DNA of 64,000 bases from positions 372,001-436,000 of the forward strand of contig NZ_BAABHB010000002.1 in NCBI RefSeq assembly GCF_039541875.1, in the 5' to 3' direction. Below, one piece after another: positions 1 to 8,464 of the stretch (positions are counted from its first letter, which is position 1; the number at the start of each line of letters is the position of its first letter). The notes under the pieces are model-generated. The model saw only the letters and a list, made by a program, of their open reading frames with translations. It had not been told where the DNA came from and ran no database searches. The position numbers were made by a program, and so were the translations under genes. Source of the DNA: Nibrella viscosa. GTDB taxonomy: Bacteria; Bacteroidota; Bacteroidia; Cytophagales; Spirosomataceae.

Positions 1-2
1 CC

Positions 3-335
3 GTTTACCTGCAATACTCCGAAGAGGCAAAGGGCTTAGCCCTGGCAGATGCTGAACAGATAGCCGCTCAGGTCAACTACCGAAAGCACAAAGCCGATAC
101 CGAAGACGTTGCCGACCGCCTGATTAGCCTGCTATCCGAGGGAGCAATGCCAAAGGGCGAAGTATGGACCATCTTGGAGTCTGAGTTCAAAGCAAAGAAC
201 GCAACGATCCGAAACCGTCTGAAAGCGATAATGACTGACCCGCCGGAGATGTACGATGAGGAGGGCCGCGCCGTTCGATTAGCCGACTACAACCAGGGCA
301 AGAACCAATTTTACCGCCTGGTCCCAATTGGGTGA
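3..335 (+). CDS. C-terminal part of a probable replication ATPase (5' end outside window)
   Basis: The frame is open from the left edge of the window to a TGA at 333-335, so only about 110 C-terminal residues are visible. They are charged and look helical, with a segment around SEGAMPKGEVWTILES and ATIRNRLKAI that resembles a winged-helix tail. Such tails occur at the C-terminus of RepA/DnaB-like AAA ATPases on Bacteroidota mobile elements, and the next gene is a VirE/primase-like protein, which fits a replication module. No ATPase motif is visible in this fragment, so the function is inferred from context only. Confidence 0.5.
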   Translation, partial: VYLQYSEEAKGLALADAEQIAAQVNYRKHKADTEDVADRLISLLSEGAMPKGEVWTILESEFKAKNATIRNRLKAIMTDPPEMYDEEGRAVRLADYNQGKNQFYRLVPIG

Positions 336-343
336 TTTTATCC

Positions 344-386
344 TGCTAACTGCTAAGACCCCCTATAAGGCATTTAGCAGTTAGCA
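344..386. repeat. Long palindrome, copy 1 (TGCTAACTGCTAA ... TTAGCAGTTAGCA)
   Basis: Two perfect 13-base arms at 344-356 and 374-386 flank a spacer containing CCCTATAAGG. A near-identical palindrome lies at 9126-9168, and a lone right arm lies at 428-440, three bases before the ATG of the next gene. The spacers of the two full copies share an ACCC...TATA...GG core, so the copies are related beyond the arms. Possible roles are operator, replication site or recombination site. The sequence alone does not decide. Confidence 0.8.
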
Positions 387-427
387 CCATCAAAACAACC
401 CTGCTAAAAACATCTTAGCACCATTGT

Positions 428-440
428 TTAGCAGTTAGCA
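428..440 (+). promoter_or_regulatory. Solitary half-palindrome TTAGCAGTTAGCA abutting a start codon
   Basis: This is an exact third copy of the right arm of the 344-386 palindrome. It ends two bases before the ATG at 443. A protein bound here would cover the ribosome-binding or promoter region of the VirE-like gene, so an operator role is a reasonable guess. Confidence 0.5.
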
Positions 441-442
441 GC

Positions 443-1579
443 ATGGAAAAAACAACCCTTTCGGCCAACCCTGTTAGATGTGCCATGAGCAGCCTATTAG
501 ATGTTGAGGTTTCCTGCTTTGCCGGGTATAACATAACCGACAATCCCAGGCCGGTCAAACTGCTTACCTGGCTTACCTCCGCTAAATATTGGCAACAGGT
601 AGAGCAGATCAGGCAGATCAGCGACAAAGACCAGCGGGACGCACTCAAGGGGAAACTACCGGCTATTACTCCGAGTGGCTTGTTTGCCTACCGGGCCGAA
701 AAAGACCTGATACGGCATTCCGGCTTTCTTCAATTTGATATCGACTGGAAAGAGAATAAGCACATTGGCAACTATGGCCAACTAAAGCAGCACATTTGTA
801 ACATTACCTGTGTGGTGTATTGCGGCCTGTCTGTATCCGGTACGGGCTATTGGGGTTTAGTTCGGATTGCACACCCTGAACGGCATAAACAGCACTTTAA
901 CGCTTTGCAAAAAGCATTTAGCAGGTTAAAGATCAACATTGATGATGCCCCTAGCAACGTGGCCAGCCTACGCGGTTACTCGTACGATCCGGAAGGGTAT
1001 TTCAATGAGCAGGCCGTTATCTTCCATCAATACGATGAACCTAAACCAGCGCCCGTCCGAACGTTCACGTTTACACCTGATGCCGATCAGGAACGAGCAA
1101 GGGTCGAATACTGCATTGGTGAAATTATCAGCCGGAGCACCAACATTGCCCCCGGTTATGATGACTGGTTCCAAATTGGATGCAGCCTGGCTAAGGCGTT
1201 CGGAGAGTCCGGCCGGGAATACTTTCTACAGCTTAGCAGCGTCTACGAAGGAACGCAGCGGATCAGTCCTGACGCTCAATTCACGCACTGCCTGAAATGG
1301 GATTCAAGGGCTACGCTGGGTACTTTCTTTCACTACTGCCAGCAAGCCGGTATCAGCTATCAGGATACCTTACCGCTAACTGTACACTCCGCACCCATCA
1401 GCCGACCAGTAGCCAGCCGCTCAGCAGTGGAGGTACCCGACACCTACCCGGCTGAATGGGACCAGAAAGACCAGCCCTCAGCCCGTCATATTGCGATGGC
1501 AGCCAGTCAGACCCGATCCGGAGCGGGTTATACCGCTCTGCTAATATCAACTGAGCAGATAAACTATTTGCTAACTTGA
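443..1579 (+). CDS. VirE/BT4734-type primase-like protein
   Basis: The 378-residue product has the layout of Bacteroidota mobile-element replication proteins. A BT4734/VirE-N-like region (roughly residues 50-190) contains HSGFLQFDID and SVSGTGYWGLVRI. A PriCT-2-like region (roughly 230-310) contains GYDDWFQIGCSLAKAFG. In larger relatives these precede a VapE-type helicase. Here the protein ends after a short tail, and a separate ATPase fragment lies upstream. It probably helps start replication of the element. The ATG at 443 directly follows a half-palindrome that may be its operator. Domain names come from motif resemblance, not a search. Confidence 0.7.
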   Translation: MEKTTLSANPVRCAMSSLLDVEVSCFAGYNITDNPRPVKLLTWLTSAKYWQQVEQIRQISDKDQRDALKGKLPAITPSGLFAYRAEKDLIRHSGFLQFDIDWKENKHIGNYGQLKQHICNITCVVYCGLSVSGTGYWGLVRIAHPERHKQHFNALQKAFSRLKINIDDAPSNVASLRGYSYDPEGYFNEQAVIFHQYDEPKPAPVRTFTFTPDADQERARVEYCIGEIISRSTNIAPGYDDWFQIGCSLAKAFGESGREYFLQLSSVYEGTQRISPDAQFTHCLKWDSRATLGTFFHYCQQAGISYQDTLPLTVHSAPISRPVASRSAVEVPDTYPAEWDQKDQPSARHIAMAASQTRSGAGYTALLISTEQINYLLT

Positions 1580-1663
1580 TAAACCGCCCGATTGACCAAC
1601 AAGGAAAATGCCGATAAAGTGGGGCATTACAATTGATGTAGCACAAAAACCGACCGTAACACG

Positions 1664-1969
1664 ATGGGACTGGAAATTAGAAACAGCCGACCCTATTATT
1701 ACCGCAAGGTCCGAAGAGACGGTAAAAGCACCTCTGAGTATGTAGGCAGCGGCTTTGTTGCCGAATATGCCGCCGTAATGGATGAGGCAGACCAGGCCGA
1801 AAACCAAACCCGGCGGGAAAGGCTACAGCGGCAGCGAGAAGCCGACCGTAAAGCCGATCAGGAATTAATAAGCCTGGAGCGCACTTTAAAGGAGTTATTT
1901 ACCACCGTAGCCTTAGCCAATGGCTATCACCAACCGAAACGACAATGGAGAAAAAAACGCAAGCGGTAA
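1664..1969 (+). CDS. Small basic protein of unknown function
   Basis: The product has 101 residues and starts MGLEIRNSRPYYYRKVRRDG. It is rich in Arg and Lys, with a likely helical or coiled stretch around residues 40-80 (EADQAENQTRRERLQRQREAD) and a very basic tail ending KKRKR. The Tyr-rich start recalls short beta-hairpin segments of recombinase-associated proteins, but I do not recognise a family. It overlaps the next gene by 25 bases, so the two are probably co-translated and may act together. Nucleic-acid binding is possible given the charge. Confidence 0.65.
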   Translation: MGLEIRNSRPYYYRKVRRDGKSTSEYVGSGFVAEYAAVMDEADQAENQTRRERLQRQREADRKADQELISLERTLKELFTTVALANGYHQPKRQWRKKRKR

Positions 1970-2499
1970 ACACGCCGGTTCAGACTGATGAGCGAAAGGT
2001 TAGAGAACAGCTATCCGACCTGATGCGACGATGTGGCAATCCAGAAAAACCCGATCCTCAGGCCCGCGAAGAACTGAACCGACTAATCAGCAGAGAGGGT
2101 ATGGCTAAGGAGGTAATGAAGCAGATGGATGGGCTATACGATATGGCCCTGAATCAGCGGATAAACCTTTACACCCAGGCTGATTTTATGAGAGAGATGC
2201 TGTTATTCAAGTGTATTCAGCTAAAGGAGGAACTAGGCTACCTGGCCGGTAATCCGCTGGAGCGCCTGGCTATCGAACAAATTGTTCTTTGCTGGCTGAA
2301 TCTTCACCTGACAGAGCTAAGCTATAGCAATGCCCTTTCGCAGCCCCATGATATAGCCGTTGGAATCTACTGGGAGAAACGCGTAACCCTGGCCGGCAAA
2401 CGCTATAGCCGTGCGTTGGGAACCCTGGCTAAAGTGCGTAACTTGAAGCTAACCCTTCAGGTCAACAACGCCCAGAACCAGATTATCAATAATGGCTAA
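1945..2499 (+). CDS. Helical protein of unknown function
   Basis: The 184-residue product is predominantly helical with no transmembrane segment, and contains the motif-like stretch EQIVLCWLNLHLTEL. Its start lies inside the 3' end of the previous gene. Similar overlapping pairs of a basic Tyr-rich protein and a helical protein occur on mobile elements, but I cannot name a family with confidence. No catalytic motif is visible. Confidence 0.65.
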   Translation: MEKKTQAVNTPVQTDERKVREQLSDLMRRCGNPEKPDPQAREELNRLISREGMAKEVMKQMDGLYDMALNQRINLYTQADFMREMLLFKCIQLKEELGYLAGNPLERLAIEQIVLCWLNLHLTELSYSNALSQPHDIAVGIYWEKRVTLAGKRYSRALGTLAKVRNLKLTLQVNNAQNQIINNG

Positions 2500-2695
2500 C
2501 CCTACCGGCCAGCCGTACCCCCTTCCAATCTTTGGCCTCCCAGCCGTACCGGGAATTTTGGCAAGCCCAGCCGCAACGGGCAAGAGCCGTACTGCAAACG
2601 CGGTACCGAAACCAAAACCCCAAAACAAGGTATGGCAACATCCAATCCGGTCCCCCATCGGGACCAAAAAGCCGCTTCTCAGCGGGACATCCTGA
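2492..2695 (+). CDS. Possible short Pro-rich protein
   Basis: A 67-codon frame overlaps the end of the previous gene by eight bases and the start of the next by 64. The product is Pro/Ala/Gly-rich and basic (MANPTGQPYPLPIFGLPAVP at its start) and lacks any recognisable domain. The overlap at the start favours translational coupling. The composition and the competing frame argue against it, so it may be spurious. Confidence 0.25.
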   Translation: MANPTGQPYPLPIFGLPAVPGILASPAATGKSRTANAVPKPKPQNKVWQHPIRSPIGTKKPLLSGTS

Positions 2696-3054
2696 TTACC
2701 TCAACTATTGTCAAGAAGGTAGCACCGGGCAAGTTCCGCTACTTCTTCTCCTTTCACAACCTATCCGATCAGCCGCTTGATACGGTGATCCGGATCAGAG
2801 TCTACCCGCGCTTTTTCCGGCTGCTTTGCCCCTGGTCAGCGTTCCGGCTAACCCTGGCAGCGGGCAGGTCCGGCTACGGGAGCGTAGATGCTGACCACCT
2901 GTATAAGAACCCGCGCTTTCAGTGGCAGACACCCACCAGCCGCGGCCGTGGCCGGATTGCGCCGGAGCGTGAAGACCTGACCCACTTCAGCCAATTGGCC
3001 GCTGAAACCGCAACGCAGGCACCCTCAGCAGCAGCACAGACACCCACCAACTAA
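2632..3054 (+). CDS. Hypothetical protein of the phage-like element
   Basis: The product has 140 residues. The middle (residues 20-75) alternates hydrophobic and polar residues, as in a beta-rich domain (KFRYFFSFHNLSDQPLDTVIRIRV). The C-terminal third is low-complexity Ala/Thr/Pro. It stands just upstream of the chaperone-like gene and tape-measure gene, where tail-tube or tail-completion proteins often lie, but there is no recognisable motif. Confidence 0.5.
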   Translation: MATSNPVPHRDQKAASQRDILITSTIVKKVAPGKFRYFFSFHNLSDQPLDTVIRIRVYPRFFRLLCPWSAFRLTLAAGRSGYGSVDADHLYKNPRFQWQTPTSRGRGRIAPEREDLTHFSQLAAETATQAPSAAAQTPTN

Positions 3055-3068
3055 ACAGCACAGTACCC

Positions 3069-3638
3069 ATGGACACGAACACGCAACAGCCCGAAGAAGA
3101 TCAGGCCCTTTACCCGGTCATTCTTGACCCCCGAGCCACTACTCAGTTTGAAGCCGGAGGCCATATTTACCGGGTAGAAAAAAACGTAGAATTAAGCGTA
3201 GCCAGAGACAGGTATTTAGAGCGCTACAGCCTGCAAGCCGCTTTAGCCCGCAGCAGCAGCGCCATCCGGGAAGAGATCCGCAAAGCGTATGACCTCAACA
3301 ACCAGAGCAAACCCGGTGACGTTGGCGTAGTGCTGCACAACCTCTTAGCCGCAACGGTCGATTTGGAAACCAACTTCAACCCCATTTACCTGATTTGCAC
3401 CCTGTTCATTAACCGGGTCGATGAGGACCGCACCAGCTTCAGCAGCGAACTGGCCATGCAAAAGCTGGAGGATTGGTCCGCTATTAACCGTAGCTTTTTT
3501 TTTACCTCAGCGGTCGACTTTCTGACCGCTATTGGCGACGACTTCAGCAGAGCCACCCAGACCTTTTCAAGCCCGGCAGCAGCAAGCCCGGCAGCACCGA
3601 ACGGCCCCGGCCAATCTCCATTGCCGCCCAGCTCGTAG
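3069..3638 (+). CDS. Probable tail-assembly chaperone, frame-0 product
   Basis: The 189-residue product is acidic and mainly helical, ending in an Ala/Pro-rich linker. It lies immediately before the tape-measure gene, the usual place of tail-assembly chaperone genes, which typically make a short and a frame-shifted long form. From 3494 a second frame, shifted by -1, is open alongside it and runs to 3805. A run of nine T at 3495-3503 is read here as three Phe codons and is a candidate slip site. The chaperone call rests on position and frame layout, not on sequence similarity. Confidence 0.5.
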   Translation: MDTNTQQPEEDQALYPVILDPRATTQFEAGGHIYRVEKNVELSVARDRYLERYSLQAALARSSSAIREEIRKAYDLNNQSKPGDVGVVLHNLLAATVDLETNFNPIYLICTLFINRVDEDRTSFSSELAMQKLEDWSAINRSFFFTSAVDFLTAIGDDFSRATQTFSSPAAASPAAPNGPGQSPLPPSS

Positions 3639-3805
3639 AAGCCGACCGGCATTGGGCTAAGCTACTGAACACCCTGACTGAGGGCCGCGCCGTGGATATA
3701 GAAGCCCTGATGAGGATGGATAGCGTTGCCTTCTGGCACCACTACAAAGCCCACCAGGAACGCATTAAACAGGAACTAGCCGCTTACTCGCAGAAACGAC
3801 CATAG
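3494..3805 (+). CDS. -1-frame overlapping region, possible frameshift extension of the chaperone
   Basis: This frame has a TAG at 3491-3493, opens at 3494 and stays open to TAG at 3803-3805, 16 bases before the tape-measure ATG. From about 3614 it reads like real protein (ISIAAQLVEADRHWAKLLNT, then AVDIEALMRMDSVAFWHHYK), while the first part (3503-3570) is less protein-like than frame 0. A -1 shift from the upstream gene is the expected arrangement for a G/GT-type pair. The shift could lie at the T9 run or nearer 3565. Independent initiation at an internal codon, for example ATG near 3699, is the alternative. Confidence 0.5.
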   Translation, partial: LFFYLSGRLSDRYWRRLQQSHPDLFKPGSSKPGSTERPRPISIAAQLVEADRHWAKLLNTLTEGRAVDIEALMRMDSVAFWHHYKAHQERIKQELAAYSQKRP

Positions 3806-3821
3806 CAACACCGTAACAAGC

Positions 3822-6800
3822 ATGAGCACGATAGAAACCAAGTACGTCTTAGACATAGACGATGTAATCGACAAGCTAGGCCGGGTAACGGCCGGCGTTG
3901 GCGAAGTGAACAGCACCTTACTGAAGGCAGGCCGGCAACAGCCCTTTACCGAGTTCAACAGCAAAGCCACCGCCTTTAATCAGACCCTTGCTCAGCAGGT
4001 CAAAAGCTTGCAGGACAACAACGCCCGCCTGAACGCCATGAAAGCGGAGCTAGCCAGCGTAAAGGCTGAATACACCGACCTGGTTAAGCGGCAACAAGAG
4101 TTTATAGCCGCTGGCCAGTATCAGGAATTGCAGCAGCGGTTAAAGCAGGTAGAGGCCCGGCTGGCTGCTATAAACCGGGAGATGGGAGGTAGCAGCGAGG
4201 GCGTGAAGAAACTAGGCAAAGGTTCGTCGGAGCTGGGTACCATCTGGAGCCGGCTCAAACAAGCCGCTATAGCCGCGTTTGCCGTTGACCGGATCGTAGC
4301 AGTCGGTACAGCCATTGTGCAGACTACGGCCAAATTTGAGAAGTACGAAGCGGTCCTGACCAATGCCGTAGGCAGCCGGTCCGGAGCCGTCGACGGGTTA
4401 CGCCTGATTGCCGAATATGCCGCCCAAACGCCCTACTCCGTTGATGAGCTAACGTCTTCCTTTATCAAGTTCGTAAACCGTGGCCTGGTACCCACTAAAG
4501 AGCAGCTTACGCAAATTGGCGATCTGGCAGCCTCCCAGGGTAAAAGCTTTGATCAACTTACAGAAGCGATACTAGACGCTCAGTCGGGAGAGTTTGAGCG
4601 GTTAAAGGAATTCGGCATTCGGGCCAGCAAGTCGGGTGATCAGGTATCGCTCAGCTTCAAAGGAGTAACCCAGACGGTGAAGGCCACCAGCGGAGCCATT
4701 ACCGAGGCTATTCTAGGCTTTGGTAAGCTGAACGGGGTAGCCGGATCTACGGCCGCCATTAGCCAGACGCTAGAAGGTGCCATGTCCAACTTTGGCGATC
4801 AGGTCGACCGTTTGGCCGTATCCATCGGCAGCACCCGGTTAGGTGGAGCCTTTAAAGAACTGGTTAGCCTGGCTGGTCAACTGGTAGGGGTATTCACCGA
4901 CCTTATCAGCGTTTCGCCCGCTGACACCCTACGGCAGCAGCAGGCCGAACTAAACGGCCTGGTCGGAGCATTGGTACTGGCTAACGATAACGAGGCCGTC
5001 CGGCTCAGTCTGATTCAGCAGCTTAGCCAGAAGTATCCCGAGTTCCTGGGCCAATTGGATGCTGAGGCAGCGGCCAACGATGTATTGGTCCAGCGCCTGG
5101 CAGCGGTCAACGCGCAATACGAAAAGAAAATCCGGATTGCGCTGGGACAGGAAAAGATTCAGAAGGTTCAGGACCAGCTAACGGCTTCCATCCGGCAACA
5201 GTCCGAAGCGCTTCGGATACTGGCCAGAGAATCCGGCAAAACCATTGTCGAGCTGGAGAAGCTAAGCCCGGCGCAGCGCCTGGCCCTGGCCCGGCAGGTA
5301 GCGGCCAAGCAAAGCCCTGTACAAGCCACCGGAGCGGGTGGAGGTCTGACCCTATCGACCGACCCCCGCGCCTTTCTGGATAAGACGCTGGAGAGCGCCC
5401 AGGCTAAGCAGGTAGCCTTACAAAAGGAGCTAAACAGCCTACTCGGAGAACAGGCCCAGCGGCAAGCGGACCTCACGAAAACCACCGTGGAAGGCTATCA
5501 GAAGGACATCGCCCAGATCCGGGAAAAGATCCGGCTCAAACAGATTGATAAGAAGCTGGGCGAGGAAGAGATCAAGCGCCTGGAAACCCAAATCCGGCAG
5601 GCCCAGGGATTAGCCGCCAACGTGGATAACACCCCCATTGGTGCAGGTAGTCCCCCGAAGAAAAAGACCGGCAAAACCGACGCGCAGAAAGCCTACGAGG
5701 CTGAACAGAATGAGCTACTGAAAGCGGGTGAAGACTACGTAAAGGCGTTCCTGGCCTTAGAGGAACAGTACGGCAAGAAACGACTGGAAACCCTCAGCAA
5801 AAATTCGGAGGAATACATCAAGGAGAAAGCCGCCTTAGACCTGAAGGAAATTCAGCTAGCCCGCGATACCTACGAACGGCAGTTGCAACTTGCCGCTTCC
5901 AATAAAACGGAAGTCCTGAACGGTAAACGCTTTCCAGTACCGAATACAGCCATAACCTTAGCGAATGCCGACCCGGAGCGGGCCAAACTCTTTGTCGATG
6001 CCAGCAAGGAAGTAGAGAAAAAGCGGGATGAGGATATCCGGCAGTTACGGCTTGACCACCGGATCAAAATGCTGGGACTGGAGCGCCGGTATGATGAGCT
6101 GGAGATAGCCGAAACGGAGAAAAAGTGGGATGAGCTGATTAAGCTGGAAAAAGAAGGCTCAGCCGAACAGCAGAAACTACGCAGGCTCAAACAAGCCGAA
6201 CTAGACCGGATCACGCTGGGACAAGCCATTGATAAGAACCGGCAGGGTGAAGCGGCCGCCCTGGCTTTCATTGGTCAGCAACGCTTTGAAACGGACCTGA
6301 GAGCGGCTAACCCAAACATCGATGCAGCAGAGGTAGAACGGGCAAGGCAAGAGGCCATACTAGCCGTTCGCATTGAATACGGCGAAAAGCTGTTAGCGCT
6401 GCTAAAGGCGCAGGGAGAGGCCGAAAACGCCCTGATTATTGCGCAGACTCAGGAGGTAGTCGACGGCCTGAAAAAGGCCCAGGGGGAACTGAAGTCAAAG
6501 CCGCGCTACGAATCGATCTGGCAACTGTTGGGCGTAACCAACGGCATGAACGCTGAGCAGCTTAAAGCGTTCAAAGAAGGGCTTCAGCAAATCGGGCAAG
6601 CTATCAACGAAACTACCCAGGCCATTGTACAAGCCGCTGACGCCCGTATTCAGGCCCTAAACGGTGAAATATCCGCTAAAGAACAACAGGTTCAGCAGGA
6701 AGAACAGCGGGCCAAAGAAGGTGCTGCTAATAACCTGGCTATTCGGCGGGCTGAACTCGAGGATTTGAAGCGGCAGAAAGCAGAAGAGGAAGCCATCAAG

Positions 6801-7511
6801 CGCCGGTCCATGCAGGTACAGCAGTCGTTAGACCTGGCGTCGATGGTTAGTAACAACGCCCTGGCTGCAACGAACACGTATTTGGCTATTACCCAGGCAG
6901 CGGCTCAGGGAATCAAGCTGGGACCCATTGCGGGACCGATTGCCATTGCTGGGCTGGTTGCTTTAATATTCGGTACCATCCTAGCCGCCCGCGCCCGCAT
7001 TAAGGCCATGCAGCAACTCAGAGAGGGTGGGCAAATCCGGTTTGGCCGTTCGCATGAGCAGGGAGGCCATAGGATAGAAGGAACGGATATTGAGGTAGAA
7101 TCTGAAGAGTGGGTAGTTAACCGCCGGTCTTCCAAAAAGCACACTACACTGATAGAAGCTATTAACGATGATGATCCGGTAGCGATCCGGAACGCTGCTA
7201 TCCGGTACGTGGAGCGGCCTTTCGTGGCCCGGCCTTTCGTGGCCCGGCCGGCCATCCCGCAGCGGCAGTTCCCGCAGGTGGTCATTCAGCAGATGGAAAC
7301 CACCGCTCAACAGCAGGCCAGCCGGCAAGCGGACCTTGCCGAACTATCGGAGCTAAAGCAGGAAATGGCCCTGATGAACGAGCTGCTAGCGTCGATTAAG
7401 CAGGACGCGGCCGCTACCAGCCGCAACACCGCCCGGCGGGTAGTCAGCACAGGTGAAGGGACGCTGTACATTGAAGACGGTAGCCACCGGGAAACCAAAA
7501 AACTGAAGTAG
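3822..7511 (+). CDS. Phage tail tape-measure protein
   Basis: The product has 1,229 residues, mostly helical and coiled-coil. Residues about 150-340 resemble the tape-measure N-terminal domain (KFEKYEAVLTNAVGSRSGA, then YAAQTPYSVDELTSSFIKFV). Long Gln/Glu/Lys-rich coiled coils follow, then a hydrophobic stretch near residue 1,040 (IAGPIAIAGLVALIFGTILA) and a C-terminal part with HEQGGHRIEGTDIEVESEEW, typical of Bacteroidota tape-measure proteins. Tape-measure proteins set tail length and pass into the host membrane during DNA entry. An imperfect RPFVARPFVARP duplication lies near residue 1,135. It is the only confidently recognised virion gene in the element. Confidence 0.88.
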   Translation: MSTIETKYVLDIDDVIDKLGRVTAGVGEVNSTLLKAGRQQPFTEFNSKATAFNQTLAQQVKSLQDNNARLNAMKAELASVKAEYTDLVKRQQEFIAAGQYQELQQRLKQVEARLAAINREMGGSSEGVKKLGKGSSELGTIWSRLKQAAIAAFAVDRIVAVGTAIVQTTAKFEKYEAVLTNAVGSRSGAVDGLRLIAEYAAQTPYSVDELTSSFIKFVNRGLVPTKEQLTQIGDLAASQGKSFDQLTEAILDAQSGEFERLKEFGIRASKSGDQVSLSFKGVTQTVKATSGAITEAILGFGKLNGVAGSTAAISQTLEGAMSNFGDQVDRLAVSIGSTRLGGAFKELVSLAGQLVGVFTDLISVSPADTLRQQQAELNGLVGALVLANDNEAVRLSLIQQLSQKYPEFLGQLDAEAAANDVLVQRLAAVNAQYEKKIRIALGQEKIQKVQDQLTASIRQQSEALRILARESGKTIVELEKLSPAQRLALARQVAAKQSPVQATGAGGGLTLSTDPRAFLDKTLESAQAKQVALQKELNSLLGEQAQRQADLTKTTVEGYQKDIAQIREKIRLKQIDKKLGEEEIKRLETQIRQAQGLAANVDNTPIGAGSPPKKKTGKTDAQKAYEAEQNELLKAGEDYVKAFLALEEQYGKKRLETLSKNSEEYIKEKAALDLKEIQLARDTYERQLQLAASNKTEVLNGKRFPVPNTAITLANADPERAKLFVDASKEVEKKRDEDIRQLRLDHRIKMLGLERRYDELEIAETEKKWDELIKLEKEGSAEQQKLRRLKQAELDRITLGQAIDKNRQGEAAALAFIGQQRFETDLRAANPNIDAAEVERARQEAILAVRIEYGEKLLALLKAQGEAENALIIAQTQEVVDGLKKAQGELKSKPRYESIWQLLGVTNGMNAEQLKAFKEGLQQIGQAINETTQAIVQAADARIQALNGEISAKEQQVQQEEQRAKEGAANNLAIRRAELEDLKRQKAEEEAIKRRSMQVQQSLDLASMVSNNALAATNTYLAITQAAAQGIKLGPIAGPIAIAGLVALIFGTILAARARIKAMQQLREGGQIRFGRSHEQGGHRIEGTDIEVESEEWVVNRRSSKKHTTLIEAINDDDPVAIRNAAIRYVERPFVARPFVARPAIPQRQFPQVVIQQMETTAQQQASRQADLAELSELKQEMALMNELLASIKQDAAATSRNTARRVVSTGEGTLYIEDGSHRETKKLK

Positions 7512-7515
7512 AGCC

Positions 7516-7860
7516 ATGGAACAAGCACTTAGAAGCGCCTGCCTGGCGTACTTGGAGGAAAAGTGGTCTTGCCCGCTCGACTGGTCGGATGACCCACAGC
7601 TAGCAAACAGCACCTACTTCTACCGGCCAACGGATGAGCAGGTATTGACGGAAACGGTACGGCTTATGGAACTGAATATGAAGAATAGCCTATGGCTGCA
7701 CCAACAGCGTAAGGTTTGGGGCCGCCCGCCCGGAGACCCCCCCGTCTATCCGGAGCTTTACCACCAGGCCAAGGCGGAACTCGATAAGCTACCCCGAAAG
7801 CCACCGGCTATCTATTGCCCGCCGGGTCTGGATTATGGATTGAAGGAACGGCAGAATTAG
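7516..7860 (+). CDS. Small protein downstream of tape measure
   Basis: The 114-residue product starts four bases after the tape-measure stop and is closed by a strong terminator, so it is the last gene of that transcript. It is rich in Pro, Trp and Tyr (YFYRPTDEQVLTETVRLMEL, then WGRPPGDPPVYPELYHQAK) with no signal peptide or membrane segment. No family is recognised. A tail-associated role is inferred from position only. Confidence 0.6.
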   Translation: MEQALRSACLAYLEEKWSCPLDWSDDPQLANSTYFYRPTDEQVLTETVRLMELNMKNSLWLHQQRKVWGRPPGDPPVYPELYHQAKAELDKLPRKPPAIYCPPGLDYGLKERQN

Positions 7861-7869
7861 AGAAAGGAA

Positions 7870-7896
7870 AACCGGCTGATGAGGCCGGTTTTTTTT
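7870..7896 (+). terminator. Rho-independent terminator of the tape-measure transcript
   Basis: A perfect 7-bp stem AACCGGC/GCCGGTT with a 7-base loop is followed by a run of eight T (7889-7896). Confidence 0.85.
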
Positions 7897-7920
7897 GTTG
7901 GCCCGCTTATTTTCGGATGG

Positions 7921-8095
7921 CAAGTAATTAGTAGTAAAACACTACTAGCCAACAGAGTCCACCGGCTTAGCTTGCATGGGTTTCAAATAGTTACGAAACG
8001 TAACCACCCAACACAGAATGCTAGCTTAGCTTGCAGAGGCAGGCAAATAGTATCGATGCAGTACTAACCGCCCGGAGAAGCTAGCTTAGCTTGCA
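7921..8095. repeat. Three-unit structured repeat array
   Basis: Units start at 7921 (CAAGTA), 7984 (CAAATAG) and 8044 (CAAATAG). Each ends with the same 12-mer GCTTAGCTTGCA (7965-7976, 8024-8035, 8084-8095). Inside each unit, right after the CAARTA start, is a different inverted repeat: TAGTAGT/ACTACTA, GTTACG/CGTAAC and TAGTA/TACTA. The stems keep their place but not their sequence, which suggests the fold matters. The array fills most of the 316-base gap between two genes. I see no coding sequence in this gap. Confidence 0.75.
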
Positions 8096-8176
8096 GCTAC
8101 AAAAACCAACATTGTCAATGTTTTTCACCGAAACCACTATCTAATTTTCAAAATCAAATTAAACCAGTAAACAACT

Positions 8177-8410
8177 ATGAAAAAAGCTGAAATGCAGATT
8201 CTAAAGGCTCTAAAAGAGTTCACTTCGCTAACCTTTGCGAAAATGTCAGAGAAAACCGGCCTGCACCGGATTGTTTGTGAAAAACGTTGCAAGGAAGGGC
8301 CACTGAGACAATACCTGACGATTAAGCCTTACGCAACCAGAGGAGACACGGACTCAGTAGTATGCCTTAATCCTGAAGGCGAAAAGTTTGCGGTGGAGTT
8401 AGGTCTTTAA
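8177..8410 (+). CDS. Small possible winged-helix protein
   Basis: The 77-residue product begins MKKAEMQILKALKEFTSLTF and continues with KMSEKTGLHRIVCEKRCKEG, a pattern like a short winged-helix DNA-binding domain. It follows the repeat array and is closed by a strong terminator 25 bases after its stop, so it is probably monocistronic. A regulator acting on the array or on the element's promoters is plausible but unproven. Confidence 0.6.
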   Translation: MKKAEMQILKALKEFTSLTFAKMSEKTGLHRIVCEKRCKEGPLRQYLTIKPYATRGDTDSVVCLNPEGEKFAVELGL

Positions 8411-8434
8411 CTCATATAGCCAACACTATTTCGA

Positions 8435-8464
8435 AGGGTGTCCGGTATGGTGGACACCCTTTTT
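8435..8464 (+). terminator. Rho-independent terminator
   Basis: The perfect stem AGGGTGTCC/GGACACCCT with an 8-base loop is followed by TTTTT. Confidence 0.85.

Noticed and set aside
2532..2780. Third overlapping frame of 82 codons in the 2.5-2.8 kb stretch
   Set aside because: It overlaps two better-placed frames and its Gln/Arg/Ser-rich product has no support.
7879..8067. A 62-codon frame across the repeat array
   Set aside because: It starts inside a terminator loop, runs through the repeats and has no ribosome-binding site or sensible product. The array explains the sequence better.
7921..8095. CRISPR-like array
   Set aside because: There are only three units, each unit carries its own palindrome, the shared part is 12 bases and the spacing is not repeat-spacer like. 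No cas genes are near.
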